From the NCBI GenBank assembly GCA_001189345.1, contig LFKV01000043.1, forward strand, positions 1 through 64,000: a stretch of 64,000 bases of DNA. The letters are read 5' to 3'. The first letter of the stretch is position 1. Every line of letters starts with the position of its first letter. The position numbers were made by a program, and so were the translations under genes. This document shows, one piece after another, positions 49,124 to 58,374 of the stretch. The DNA comes from Candidatus Paraburkholderia kirkii. GTDB lineage: Bacteria > Pseudomonadota > Gammaproteobacteria > Burkholderiales > Burkholderiaceae. Below the pieces are notes generated by a model. The model did not search any database. It saw only the letters and a list, made by a program, of their open reading frames with translations, and was not told the DNA's origin.

Positions 49124-49271
49124 ATTCAAATTGGCGTGTACCGATAATCTCTGCGTGCTTGCTGAATACGATCAATTTGGTTTCATAAAATATAATAATG
49201 ACTAGGTACTCTGACCGAGAAGACAACGCGATGTTTGACCACTCAAATCAACTCATTCGCAATTTCATGCT

Positions 49272-49766
49272 ATGTCTATCCAGGTATCGTACAGATTATT
49301 TCACGCTGGTGAACGTTATTGGCAGGCGCCTACCCTGCCTGATAGGTGCCGTTTCCAGCTGGCAGGCAGCGAACTAGCTGAGATTTACCGGGACTTGTAC
49401 AGAGAAGTCGCTTCGACATGGAATTGGGGCCGTGCGATTTCATGGGAAACCGCTCAGTGGAGCTCTCATTTGGCGGCAACTGATGTTGAAGGACAGGTGC
49501 TTTTCGTGGCCGGTCAACCCGCTGGATGGTTTGAGCTTCGGCACGATACGCACCTAAGCAGTATTGAGATATATTATTTGGCGCTACGACATCAATTTAT
49601 TGGGTGTGGTTTGGGGCGCCCGTTGCTCAGGCATGCTATCGGTTGTGCCTATCGACGCAGACCGTGGCGAGTTTGGCTAAAAACTAGTTCGGGTGACCAT
49701 CGGTCAGCGTTGCCCTTGTACTTGAGCGAAAGTTTCTATTTGATAAGCATGAACCTGAAAGCATAG
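49272..49766 (+). CDS. GNAT-family N-acetyltransferase (cluster 2)
   Basis: A 164-residue acetyltransferase. The acetyl-CoA loop is RHQFIGCGLGRPLLRHAIG (about 106-124), preceded by the strand SSIEIYYLALR and followed by WRVWLKTSSGDHRSALPLYL. Kirkamide is an N-acetylated C7N aminocyclitol, so N-acetylation of the cyclitol amine is a sensible role. It is separated from the cupin by 150 bases with an AT-rich, promoter-like stretch (ATAAAATATAATAATG at about 49184). The gene is more AT-rich than its neighbours. Confidence 0.8.
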   Translation: MSIQVSYRLFHAGERYWQAPTLPDRCRFQLAGSELAEIYRDLYREVASTWNWGRAISWETAQWSSHLAATDVEGQVLFVAGQPAGWFELRHDTHLSSIEIYYLALRHQFIGCGLGRPLLRHAIGCAYRRRPWRVWLKTSSGDHRSALPLYLSESFYLISMNLKA

Positions 49767-50043
49767 GCATGCCACGCCCCAATCCAGCTCGTGAAAAGTA
49801 AGCACCAAAATCCATGATTTCCACTCGCTGACAACTCCTGCAAGATCTCGCGGAGGACGCTCACCCCACTGGTGGCCGCCTTGGCGCGGAACCTTTACGT
49901 TCGAACCAGATGGCACAGCGCCAGGGCTACAGGCATCTCTTTATACAGAAGTCGACACACCCGGAAGCGATGTTGGGATAGGAAAGCGGTCACAAAGGGG
50001 TTGTAAACAATGCGGATTTCGCGTTTACTCTCGGATTTTAGGT
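49767..50043. other. Intergenic with an IS4/Tn5-like end
   Basis: TTTATACAGAAGTCGACACA at about 49938 resembles the outer ends of IS50/Tn5-type elements and precedes the transposase fragment. Otherwise nothing is seen. Confidence 0.45.
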
Positions 50044-50761
50044 ATGAATGTGAGAGACGACGCGGGGGCATGGGTGGATGAGGAATTTGAGACGTTGGAC
50101 TTGGGCGATCCACGGCGTGATCGGCGCGCCAAGGAGTTGATCAGGCGGTTTGCGGGACGACCCACGGCCAGCATTCCGGGCGCGTGCGAAGGCTGGGCTG
50201 AGACGCTGGGGGCCTATCGGTTTCTGGGCAATGAGCGCATCGAACTGGCGCGACATGATGCAGCCGCATTGGGATCGCACCGCCTCGCGCATGAAGTCGT
50301 TGCCGGTAGTACTGTGCATTGACGATACGACCGAGCTGAATTTTAACGCTCAGGACATCGAGGGAGCGGGGCCTCTCAGCTATGAAGCACAGGTGGGCAT
50401 GTATCTTCACGCGACCTATGCGGTAAGCCCGGATCGAGAGCCGCTGGGGGTCGTGAATTCTTGGATGTGGGCGTGTGAGCCACGCGATGTGCACGGCAAG
50501 CGTGGCGGCATCAAGGAAAGTGCGCGGTGGATCGAAAGCTATGAGCTCGTGGCCGCTCAAGCGCGGCAGTTGCCGCAAACGCGACTGGTGTATGTGGCCG
50601 ATCGTGAAGGCGACATCGCGGCACTCATGCAGCGAGCTCAGGAACTCGGTGAACCAGCGGACTGGCTGATCCGTTCACAGCACAATCGCGCCCTGGATGA
50701 TGAAGGAAATATGGGCGAAGCGCTGCGTGTGCTGGTTGGTGCTTTACGACTTCCCCACTAA
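50044..50761 (+). pseudogene. IS4-family (Tn5/IS50-like) transposase fragment
   Basis: ATG 50044 reads MNVRDDAGAWVDEEFETLDL and continues GDPRRDRRAKELIRRFAGRP, the N-terminal domain of Tn5-type transposases. A frameshift near 50230-50320 moves to VLCIDDTTELNFNAQDIEGA (first catalytic Asp). The YVADREGDIAALMQRAQELG segment (second Asp) follows. The gene ends at 50761, before the catalytic Glu domain. Confidence 0.8.
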
Positions 50762-50957
50762 ACACTGGTAGCATCTGCGGGCGACCCAACGCGATCGAGT
50801 CAACGTTCTTAACGATCAAGATGCACTGTCACGAGACGCGCGACTCTGCCCATGCGATGCAGCTTTGTCACTTTTGCAAGAACGGCCCATGCCTCAAGGT
50901 AAGCTGCCCGATCGAATGTCGCGAAGAGGATCTACCCGTGCCGACCCAGGGCGCACC

Positions 50958-52127
50958 ATGAAACCTTTATCAGTGGTGCCTTGGTCAGCCATCGCCGCAC
51001 TGACTGCCGTGTCGGCGCTCGCGCAAATCGGGCAGTTCGGCATTGGCTTCATCGTGCTGCCGGTCTGGCTCGCTCATCAAGGCCTCGACACACAGCGCGC
51101 CGGCTTCTTCGCCGCATCGCAATGGGCAGGCATGCTTGCGGGCCTGGTGACAGCCCCGGCGATTGTTGCGCGAATCGGTGCCAAAAGAACGGTGTCGCTC
51201 GGCCTCGCGGCCAGTATCGGCGCTTTTTCAGCCGCAAACTGGCTGTCGTGGCCGCTCTGGATCATTCCGGGCATCCTGACCGGACTGGGCATTGGTATGC
51301 GCTGGATCGCCAACGAGTCGTGGCTGTATAGCCTCGTACCCGAGGAGTTGATCGGCCGGGTGATCGGCGTGCATGAGACGCTGATTTCGACAGCTGGTGT
51401 GATCGCACCGGCACTGGCCGCATGGTGCGGCCCATACGGATCCGTGACGGTTGTCGCCGGCCTGTCTTTTACATCCGCCGCAGCTGTCCCACTCTGGTTG
51501 ACCACGTCGGAGCACGCAACAAGTCCAATTACATGTGAGGCGGCCGCTCGCGGAAGCATCCGAACCACGACAATCAGCGCACTTGTATGCCTCGGTATGA
51601 TCGTGGCGGCAGTTGGTGGAATCATCGATGGCGCGCTATATGGTCTTTTCCCACTGTATGCCGGTGCGCGTGGAATGAGCGGCACACAGGCAACCGTGCT
51701 GCTGTCATGCCTCGGCCTGGGCGGCATGGCGCTGCAATTTCCAGTCGGCTGGATGGCCGACCGCGCCGGTTTAGGATTCACGGTGATTGTGTGCGCGACG
51801 ACGAACACGCTGGCACTCGTCACTTTCGCGCTCGCCACGCCCATGATGTGGTTGTTTCCGACGAGCGGTCTCGTAATCGGTGGCATGAATAGCGCGTTCC
51901 TCACACTTGGCATGTACGCTGCTGCGTGCAGCGAGAAGACTGCGCTCATAAGGAACATGCGGCGAGTGTCGCTGGCATTCACAGCAAGCGCGATCGTCGG
52001 GCCGCTCGTCTCTAGCGCGGCGATGAAGATGTTCGGAAACGACGTATTGATGTGGCCGCTCGCGATCGCGAGTGCCATGCTTGCCGTCTTTCCGCTCGGC
52101 ATCTGTGAAGGAAAGCGTGAGCACTGA
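50958..52127 (+). CDS. MFS transporter (YcaD-like)
   Basis: A protein of about 389 residues with 12 predicted membrane segments, for example SVVPWSAIAALTAVSALAQI, GMLAGLVTAPAIVARIGAKR (inner loop after TM2) and GVIAPALAAWCGPYGSVTVV. It belongs to the sugar- or drug-transport type of the major facilitator superfamily. MKPLSVVPW at ATG 50958 fits the family start better than the open frame from 50865, which adds a hydrophilic stretch. It lies between two Tn5-like IS ends (49938 and 52343), so it may have been carried in by that element. It might export the cluster 2 product, but it is separated from the cluster by an IS fragment. Confidence 0.75.
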   Translation: MKPLSVVPWSAIAALTAVSALAQIGQFGIGFIVLPVWLAHQGLDTQRAGFFAASQWAGMLAGLVTAPAIVARIGAKRTVSLGLAASIGAFSAANWLSWPLWIIPGILTGLGIGMRWIANESWLYSLVPEELIGRVIGVHETLISTAGVIAPALAAWCGPYGSVTVVAGLSFTSAAAVPLWLTTSEHATSPITCEAAARGSIRTTTISALVCLGMIVAAVGGIIDGALYGLFPLYAGARGMSGTQATVLLSCLGLGGMALQFPVGWMADRAGLGFTVIVCATTNTLALVTFALATPMMWLFPTSGLVIGGMNSAFLTLGMYAAACSEKTALIRNMRRVSLAFTASAIVGPLVSSAAMKMFGNDVLMWPLAIASAMLAVFPLGICEGKREH

Positions 52128-52460
52128 CAGCCTTCTCTTTCGAACTGAGGCACCACGTACAACCTCTCCTCCCCGAATTTGGAGCACCAGTTGTACTGGC
52201 AGAATCGTACCCAAAGCGGCTACCGAGAAACTCAACGGCAGGGCGGAAACGGGGCGGGCCTGTGCGAAAAACGAGTTACGTTCTTTGAACGACGCCCTTC
52301 AGAGGGTCGAGCAGCACGCATGGTCCACGGCATGAGCCATTGCCTTATACAGAAGTATCATACCCACCACGCAAGATTTGAATGGTGATGACCGCATCCA
52401 TAACTCGTTGCATGCCGATCCACAGGGTCTTTGCACCGGGTTCACCATCGCTCTTGCGCC
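52128..52460. other. Intergenic with a second Tn5-like IS end
   Basis: CTTATACAGAAGTATCATAC at about 52343 is similar to the end at 49938 and in the same orientation. No gene is seen. Confidence 0.45.
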
Positions 52461-53580
52461 CTATTCCATTGCGTCATTGAATTGGCACTGGTCGAATCCG
52501 GCGCGAAGGATCGTCATATTTCCACTTGATCGGTTTCGGGTTCTTGTTGTGTTCGCGGATGTATCGGCATCAGTTTGCGATCCCAATCCTTCACCGAAGT
52601 GAAGATGCCGCGAGCGATCACTTCACGCTGAATGCGCGAGAACCAGTTCTCCACCTGGTTGAGCCACGACGAGTAGGTCGGCGTGAAGTGCAGGTGCACG
52701 TTGCGCTGCGCATCAAGGAAGTCGGCAACCCGCTGCGTCTTATGGCTGCTGACGTTGTCGCAGATCGCGTGGATTTCCCGGCGTTTGGGCTGGCTGGCGA
52801 CGACGTCGGTCAGGAAGGCCACGAACTGCTCGCTGGTGTGGCGCGCCACCGTCTTGCCCAGCACCTCGCCGGTGGCAGTATTGAACGCCGCGAACAGGCT
52901 GAGCGTGCCGTTGCGCTTGTACTCGAAGCCGTGACTCTCGGCGCGCCCGGGCGACAGCGGCAGCATACGGTCCTTGCGATCGAGTGCCTGGATCGCGGTC
53001 TTCTCGTCCACGCAGAACACCGCTGCGTGCGCCGGCGGGTTCAGGTACAGCCCGATCACGTCGGCTGCCTTGGTCTCGAAGTCCGGGTCGTTGGAGACCA
53101 TGTGCCGCTCCAACTGCTGCGGCTTGATGCCGTGCTTGCGCCAGATGCGCTGCACGGCCGAGACCGATACGTCGCCGAGTTCTGCTGCGAGCTTGTAGCT
53201 ACTCCAGTGTGTCGAACCGTCGGCGGGTTTGTGCTTGAGGGTGCACTTGAGCACCCGCGCTTCCAGTTTGGCCGGTGGCTGCGTAGGCGCCCGCCCGCGG
53301 TGCCGGGCGTACATGCCGGCTAGTCGCTCGCTGAGGAAGCGCCCCGACCAGCGTGCGATGAAGCGCGAATCGCAACCCAGTGTGCGCATGATACTGTCGC
53401 GCGATTCGCCGTCCTCGAGCATCAGGATCAACTTTGCGCGTCGCACGTCCGCCGCACGCACCGTTCGGCTGCGCGCCGCCGACAACAGTTGCTCACGTTC
53501 GATATCTGTCAGGTTCATTTTGACCCATGACCTGTATCTGAACACAGACAGGGTGCTAATTCAATGACGCAGTGCAATAG
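52461..53580 (-). mobile_element. IS630-family element, complete copy
   Basis: Ends are CTATTCCATTGCGTCATTGA at 52461 and TTCAATGACGCAGTGCAATA ending at about 53580. It is inserted at a TA in the leucine-zipper codons of the IS3 copy to its right (CTA then GGAAAGAAGACAATGG). Confidence 0.92.
52514..53518 (-). CDS. IS630-family transposase
   Basis: A DDE transposase of about 334 residues, apparently identical to that at 41129-42133, with FCVDEKTAI, ICDNVSSHKT and WLNQVENWF. The full-length frame and intact terminal repeats suggest an element that was recently active. Confidence 0.9.
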   Translation of the reverse strand: MNLTDIEREQLLSAARSRTVRAADVRRAKLILMLEDGESRDSIMRTLGCDSRFIARWSGRFLSERLAGMYARHRGRAPTQPPAKLEARVLKCTLKHKPADGSTHWSSYKLAAELGDVSVSAVQRIWRKHGIKPQQLERHMVSNDPDFETKAADVIGLYLNPPAHAAVFCVDEKTAIQALDRKDRMLPLSPGRAESHGFEYKRNGTLSLFAAFNTATGEVLGKTVARHTSEQFVAFLTDVVASQPKRREIHAICDNVSSHKTQRVADFLDAQRNVHLHFTPTYSSWLNQVENWFSRIQREVIARGIFTSVKDWDRKLMPIHPRTQQEPETDQVEI

Positions 53581-54580
53581 GAAAGAAGACAATGGAGGTA
53601 GAAATCCTCCGTGAAGCAGTGGAGTATGGTCGAGCAAAAAATTGACTGCGCGCTCACCATTGCTGCCGGGGGACGACCGTTGAAGACGGTCTGTGAAGTC
53701 CTGGGGGTGTCGCGCTCGAATCTCGCAGTCAAGTCGAAGCGGCCGGCTGACTGGGTCGACCGGCGCAAGATGCCCGTGCTCGACGACACGGCGCTTGTCG
53801 CCGAACTTCATGAGTTGTTAGGCGACGCGCCGACGTATGGATACCGAGGTGCTTGGGCGTTGCTGAGGCGAAGCCGGGACATGCTGGCTCAACCGCGAGT
53901 AAATGCAAAGCGCGTGTATCGCGTGATGCGTCGCCACGGCCTGCTGCTTGAACATCGCCCTCGGCACGCCTCGTCTACGCGTCGGCATGACGGCAAGGTC
54001 GCGGTGGATAGCAGCAACATGCGCTGGTGCTCGGATGGCTTCGAATTCCGCTGCGATGCCGGTGTCCCATTGCGTGTCGTCTTCGCACTCGACTGTTGCG
54101 ACCGCGAAGCCATGAGTTGGGCCGCGAGCACAGGCGGTTACACTGGCGATATGGTGCGTGACGTCATGCTTCAAGCCGTCGAGAACCGCTTCACCGGCGT
54201 GTTGAAGGCCGAAAGGGAAGTCGAGTGGTTAAGCGGCGATGGTTCCTGCTACATTGCCGATGACACATTGAAGTTCTCTCGAAAAATCGGACTGAAGCCA
54301 GTAACGACACCCGTCAGAAGTCCGCAAAGCAACGGGATGGCCGAGAGCTTCGTTAAAACGATAAAGCGTGATTACGAAACGATAAAGCGTGATTACGTTT
54401 CGTGGATGCCGAAACCCGACGCCAGGACGGCGCTGCAAAATCTGGCCATCGCGTTCGACCACGATAACGAGTCACACCCGCACAGCGCCCTTAAATACCG
54501 CTCGCCGCGCGAGTTTCGTCGGCAAGCAAATCCTCCAACCTAAGCGGGACCGGCTGTCCGGTTATGCGGGGGCAAGTCCA
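53579..54580 (+). pseudogene. IS3-family OrfB, copy 4, 5' end removed by IS630
   Basis: The frame carries [20 protein letters not shown] through the DDE domain to EFRRQANPPT (stop 54543), followed by the terminal repeat ending GGGGGCAAGTCCA at 54580. OrfA and the first OrfB codons are missing because of the IS630 insertion. A one-base change near 53640 (SKQKIDCALTIAAG region) also disrupts the join. It has substitutions in the catalytic area (VEWLSGDGSCYI: the Asp before GDG is Gly) and the 21-bp tandem duplication. Confidence 0.85.
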
Positions 54581-54663
54581 TTCGACCGGCGGCATTATCC
54601 TTGTGAAAACGCGATTCACCCCTTCGTCGTCGGGCGCCACTATCGACAGGTCTTAGTTAATAA

Positions 54664-55881
54664 TTAAATTAAACCTTTAAAAAGCTGATGCCAAAAATAT
54701 TTGGTGCAATTTTTTATTTCAAAAACTTTACAGCCTTCTTTTGTCATCTGTGTTTTTATAGGCATAATTCTCATCGACTTGATTTCTAGCCGTTTTCGAC
54801 TTATTCCTTGTATTAGGCGGAATGTTAGTTTTGGAAAAATTCCACTTTTTGCTTCCCTGCCCATCATATACGATAACGCGTTACCCACAGAATACAATAT
54901 AACTGCTTGTCTCGGCTCCCCCCCACGCGACAATTGGGTGGGACAATCTTTATCGAACCCATCAATTGAAATGTATTCGACGGGCTGGACGACGTGCGGG
55001 GAATGACCAAAAATAACATCCACTCCCATCTCAATTAATTGATATGCATTAATTCGCTGGTGAAAATTTGGCCAATGTTCGTGCTCATAACCCCAGTGCG
55101 CGACCAGAATGATAATATCGCATTGCTCCTTGATTAATTTTTTAATGCGCGATTTTATATATTCTAGTTCATTATAGCAGTTTGGCTTGGTTAAAGGAAT
55201 AATTGGAATTCCCGTGCCAGCAGCGTCATCTTGATGTTTGTTCACGCTGTGTGTGATTCCAATAAAGCCAATTTTAAATCCATCCGTCTCAAGAATTAAT
55301 TGCTCATCTCCTTTTAGCGCGCCGCCAAGCACTGATGCGTTGGGTTGTGTTTTAATAACTCTCGAGGTATTATTCAATCCACTTACTCCGCAATCTAGCG
55401 CATGATTATTGCACAATGAAAAAATTTTTTGTCCCAAAATCCGTTCCCAGGGGCACAAAATATCAGATGAGCTATTGAATGTCTCCATTGCATACTTTGG
55501 TATTGCATGTCCAGATGAGATTGAGGTTTCTAGATTTAGAATGATACAGTCTGCATCGTTTAAAAATCTGAAAACAGAATCAGTAAGATAATTAATCAGG
55601 GATCCTGGGGTAAAAAGTATATCGCCAACAAAGGCTATAGTTATTTCTGTGCTTCCGGTTTCATATTGTTTTTTGTGATTGAGGTTGTGATATGTATCGA
55701 TATATCGACTTGCTTTCAAAAAGTGATTAATGCATTCATCATCAAGCGTAGTTTGACAAGGAAATCTACTTTTTATGAGATAGGCAATTTCTTTACGAAT
55801 ACATTTAGATGGCCACCGACCATCTTCAAGATGAAGGTGGCGATAAAACCCCTCGAACCATTTCCGTAATATTCTGGCCAT
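54664..55881 (-). CDS. CapA-family metallophosphoesterase-like protein
   Basis: A 405-residue protein of the poly-gamma-glutamate-synthesis CapA family (calcineurin-like fold). Motifs are ITIAFVGDILFTPGSLINYL (about 79), DADCIILNLETSISSGHAIP (about 111), FSLCNNHALDCGVSGLNNT (about 153), ILVAHWGYEHEHWPNFHQRI (about 260) and VIFGHSPHVVQPVEYIS (about 290). All metal-binding Asp, Asn and His positions appear present. The first 75 residues are an extra basic N-terminal region. It is strikingly AT-rich and is the last gene of the minus-strand peptide operon, 90 bases after the MATE gene. Its role is unknown. CapA-like proteins act on peptides or polymers at the cell surface. Confidence 0.8.
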   Translation of the reverse strand: MARILRKWFEGFYRHLHLEDGRWPSKCIRKEIAYLIKSRFPCQTTLDDECINHFLKASRYIDTYHNLNHKKQYETGSTEITIAFVGDILFTPGSLINYLTDSVFRFLNDADCIILNLETSISSGHAIPKYAMETFNSSSDILCPWERILGQKIFSLCNNHALDCGVSGLNNTSRVIKTQPNASVLGGALKGDEQLILETDGFKIGFIGITHSVNKHQDDAAGTGIPIIPLTKPNCYNELEYIKSRIKKLIKEQCDIIILVAHWGYEHEHWPNFHQRINAYQLIEMGVDVIFGHSPHVVQPVEYISIDGFDKDCPTQLSRGGEPRQAVILYSVGNALSYMMGREAKSGIFPKLTFRLIQGISRKRLEIKSMRIMPIKTQMTKEGCKVFEIKNCTKYFWHQLFKGLI

Positions 55882-55970
55882 TCAGTTCTCACCTGTTGTC
55901 GCATACCAAAATTTATCCGACTTGTGTACCATGCGTGACCACATTAGCTTAAGTAGCGATCTGCAAGATT

Positions 55971-57418
55971 TTAATTAATTAGTCGATTCCTCTGGTTAAT
56001 CGAACTGCGCAAACTCAGATCGTGAAAGCGTAATGTCATCAGCAGCGCGACAGTGGCAAGCCCGATTGCGAGACCCCACCACAACCCACACACGCCAAAG
56101 TCGAGGGGGAGTGCTAACGTGTAGCCAATTGGAAACGCTATGCTCCAGTAACCGAAGGCTGCGATGATCATCGGGACGCGTGTATCCTTCAATCCTCGCA
56201 AGCAACCTGAGGCGATCGTCTGCATACCGTCGACTATCTGGAACAATGCTGTGACGACCAGCAGTGAGGTGGCGAGATCCACAGTTTCAGAGTTGTGTGG
56301 ATCACCGGTATGTAGATAAAGCCCGACGATCCGATTGCGCGCTAAGACTAGCACTAAAGCCGACAACGTCATCAAACAGAGTCCGAGCACGAACGCGGCG
56401 AAGCCTGCTCGTCGAGCCGCTAGAGGATAACCAGCTCCAGAGAAAATACTGATACGCACGGTCGCTGCCTGACCAATAGCGACTGGCACCACCAACCCAA
56501 CCGAGGCAATGCTTATGGCGATCTGATTCGAGGCGAGCGACGACGTACCGAGTATTCCGACGATCATGCCGACGGCAAGAAAAAGCATTGTCTCAAAGCC
56601 GTAAATGATTGCAACCGGCCAACCGATTTCAAGCAGCTCACGCATTATCGTCATGCTCGGCAATGCCAAGACCGCGAAGTGCCGGAAGTGACGCCGCATA
56701 TGCAGCAGCGTTATCAGCGTGAGCGCGGATAACCAGACGGTGAAAGTCGTCGCGGTCGCCGGTCCGAGGAAACCCATGTGGGGCAGCCCCCACATACCGT
56801 GAATCAGTCCGTAGCTCAGGAAACCATTGATAAAGCCCCCCCGAGCGCCACCCACAACAACCACCTTGCAGCACCAATCGCGGGAAGAAACGAGCGCATC
56901 AATCCGGTTGCGATTAGGCTACCGGCGGTGGCCCAACGCAACACGCCCGTATATTTGACGATGTCGTGCACAAGTAGCGTGGGCGTACCCACCGCGAGCA
57001 AAATCGGATCCGCAAACGACAGCAATACGAACGCCGATATCGATAGCAATAACGACAACAGGAAACCGGTCCAGTAGATATCAGGTACGCGCTGTTCATC
57101 TTGGGCGCCACGCGCATGGGAAACACTTACGCTGACCGAAGTCAGTACTCCCTGCAGCAACGAAACCACAGTAAAAAATAGATTCGCGCCGAGACCACCC
57201 GCTGCAAGAGCACTAGAGCCGAGCGAGCCGAGCAATAGTGCATCGGTTATGCTCATCCCTACTTGCGATAGCTGAGCGATGGCAAGCGGCGCGGCAAGGC
57301 GGGCAGTGTCGGCGGCGTGGCAAGGCAACGATGGCTCAGCTACGGCAGCTCGAGAGAAAACGGTGCGCCGTAACTGAGATTGACAAGAGTCGATCGTAGT
57401 TTTTTTGTCGATAATCAC
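55971..57418 (-). pseudogene. MATE-family exporter, frameshifted in a G/C run
   Basis: The first half starts at GTG 57418 (VIIDKKTTIDSCQSQ), with GAGGGA upstream, and runs through HAADTARLAAPLAIAQLSQV, ALAAGGLGANLFFTVVSLLQ and MRSFLPAIGAARWLLWVALG. At a run of seven C (56836-56842 on the plus strand) the frame shifts, and the second half continues FINGFLSYGLIHGMWGLPHM to 55971. Joined, it is a normal MATE transporter of about 480 residues with 12 membrane segments. One base in the homopolymer restores it, so phase variation, sequencing error or true decay are all possible. It would be the natural exporter of the operon product. Confidence 0.85.
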
Positions 57419-57428
57419 GCGACATCCC

Positions 57429-58139
57429 TCAGTGCAGAACAAGATCGACCGATGCCGATGATATATGCGCATACTCGAGGACCAACGCGACCGCGTTAGC
57501 CATGGTTTCGGGCGAGATGGTACGGACACCGCTCTCGGGTTGCGGCCTGAGTACCTCGACTTGGCAGGGTGCGATAGTGCAAACGTGCACCGGCATCTCA
57601 CGCAACTCTTCACGAATGCTGTGCGAAAAGCCCTGGATTGCCCACTTAGAGGCTGCATAGCATGCCCCCCCGGGGAGACTGGCAAGTCCGGCAATCGAGG
57701 AAATATTGAGTACCACGGCGTTCGAGGTCGCCTTAAAATATGGCAAAGCAAGACGGGTCAGGTACGCTGGCACCTGTACGTTGATGCACATGATCTCAGC
57801 GAGCTTTCTATGATCAACACTCTCTAATGTGCAAAAATTAGAAGCGCCAGCGTTGTTGATCAGCACGTCGATGCCACCCATAGCAGTTACCGAAAAATCG
57901 ATCAGTTGGCGACATGCTTCTTCACTAGCAAGATCACCGCTCCAAATATGAAGAGCGTGGTCCAACGCGGAATTGGAGATAAGAGCCTTCAATTTTTGCC
58001 TGTCTCTTCCTGCAGCAACAAGTTGCGCACCTGATTTCAACAAATGTTCGGCAATAGCGAATCCGATCAGTCCGGAAGCGCCGGTAAGGACAATTTTTGA
58101 TTCGGATAGCATTGGCGATCCATCCATATAGCGTGTCAT
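57429..58139 (-). CDS. Short-chain dehydrogenase/reductase
   Basis: A classical SDR of about 236 residues: KIVLTGASGLIGFAIAEHLL (cofactor motif), DVLINNAGASNF (NNAG), NISSIAGLASLPGGACYAAS followed by KWAIQGF (Ser, Tyr, Lys catalytic residues). ATG 58139 (MTRYMDGSPMLSES) is given as start. An upstream GTG at 58166 and the inner ATG at 58109 are alternatives and no strong ribosome-binding site decides. It lies directly after the peptide gene and before the exporter. It might reduce or oxidise a modified side chain of the peptide, but that is a guess from position. Confidence 0.8.
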   Translation of the reverse strand: MTRYMDGSPMLSESKIVLTGASGLIGFAIAEHLLKSGAQLVAAGRDRQKLKALISNSALDHALHIWSGDLASEEACRQLIDFSVTAMGGIDVLINNAGASNFCTLESVDHRKLAEIMCINVQVPAYLTRLALPYFKATSNAVVLNISSIAGLASLPGGACYAASKWAIQGFSHSIREELREMPVHVCTIAPCQVEVLRPQPESGVRTISPETMANAVALVLEYAHISSASVDLVLH

Positions 58140-58203
58140 GAACAGAGCCGGAAACGTGCACAGCACGACACCGGCCCTGTTTTCACTTATCGCTTATCAG
58201 ATT

Positions 58204-58374
58204 TTAGTCTTCCTGATCGGCGTCTTCGGCCACACAGGACCGGCACCCCCAGCCGATGACACGGCCTGCTTCGCTGCCAGACAGCGTACGGGGCACGGCG
58301 CCAGCCAACGCGACATCCACGGCAAAGGGAGCGAGGATCACGGTTTCAAGATCGTTGATTTCAGTTGCATTCAT
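58204..58374 (-). CDS. Candidate ribosomal precursor peptide, 56 residues
   Basis: The frame starts at ATG 58374 inside the stop of the preceding cupin gene (ATGA) and ends at TAA 58204-58206. GGAGA lies 6-7 bases upstream, one of the best ribosome-binding sites in the operon. The N-terminal part, MNATEINDLETVILAPFAVD, is acidic with hydrophobic patches, like a leader. The C-terminal part, RVIGWGCRSCVAEDADQED (residues 38-56), holds W42, C44 and C47, an acidic tail and a Gly-rich turn, like a core. Nothing similar is known to me. It sits between cupin/JmjC oxygenase-like genes and an SDR plus MATE exporter, which suggests a precursor of a modified peptide (RiPP). A small regulatory or structural protein is the alternative. 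The opposite-strand frame 58138-58488 has no ribosome-binding site and is not called. Confidence 0.7.
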   Translation of the reverse strand: MNATEINDLETVILAPFAVDVALAGAVPRTLSGSEAGRVIGWGCRSCVAEDADQED

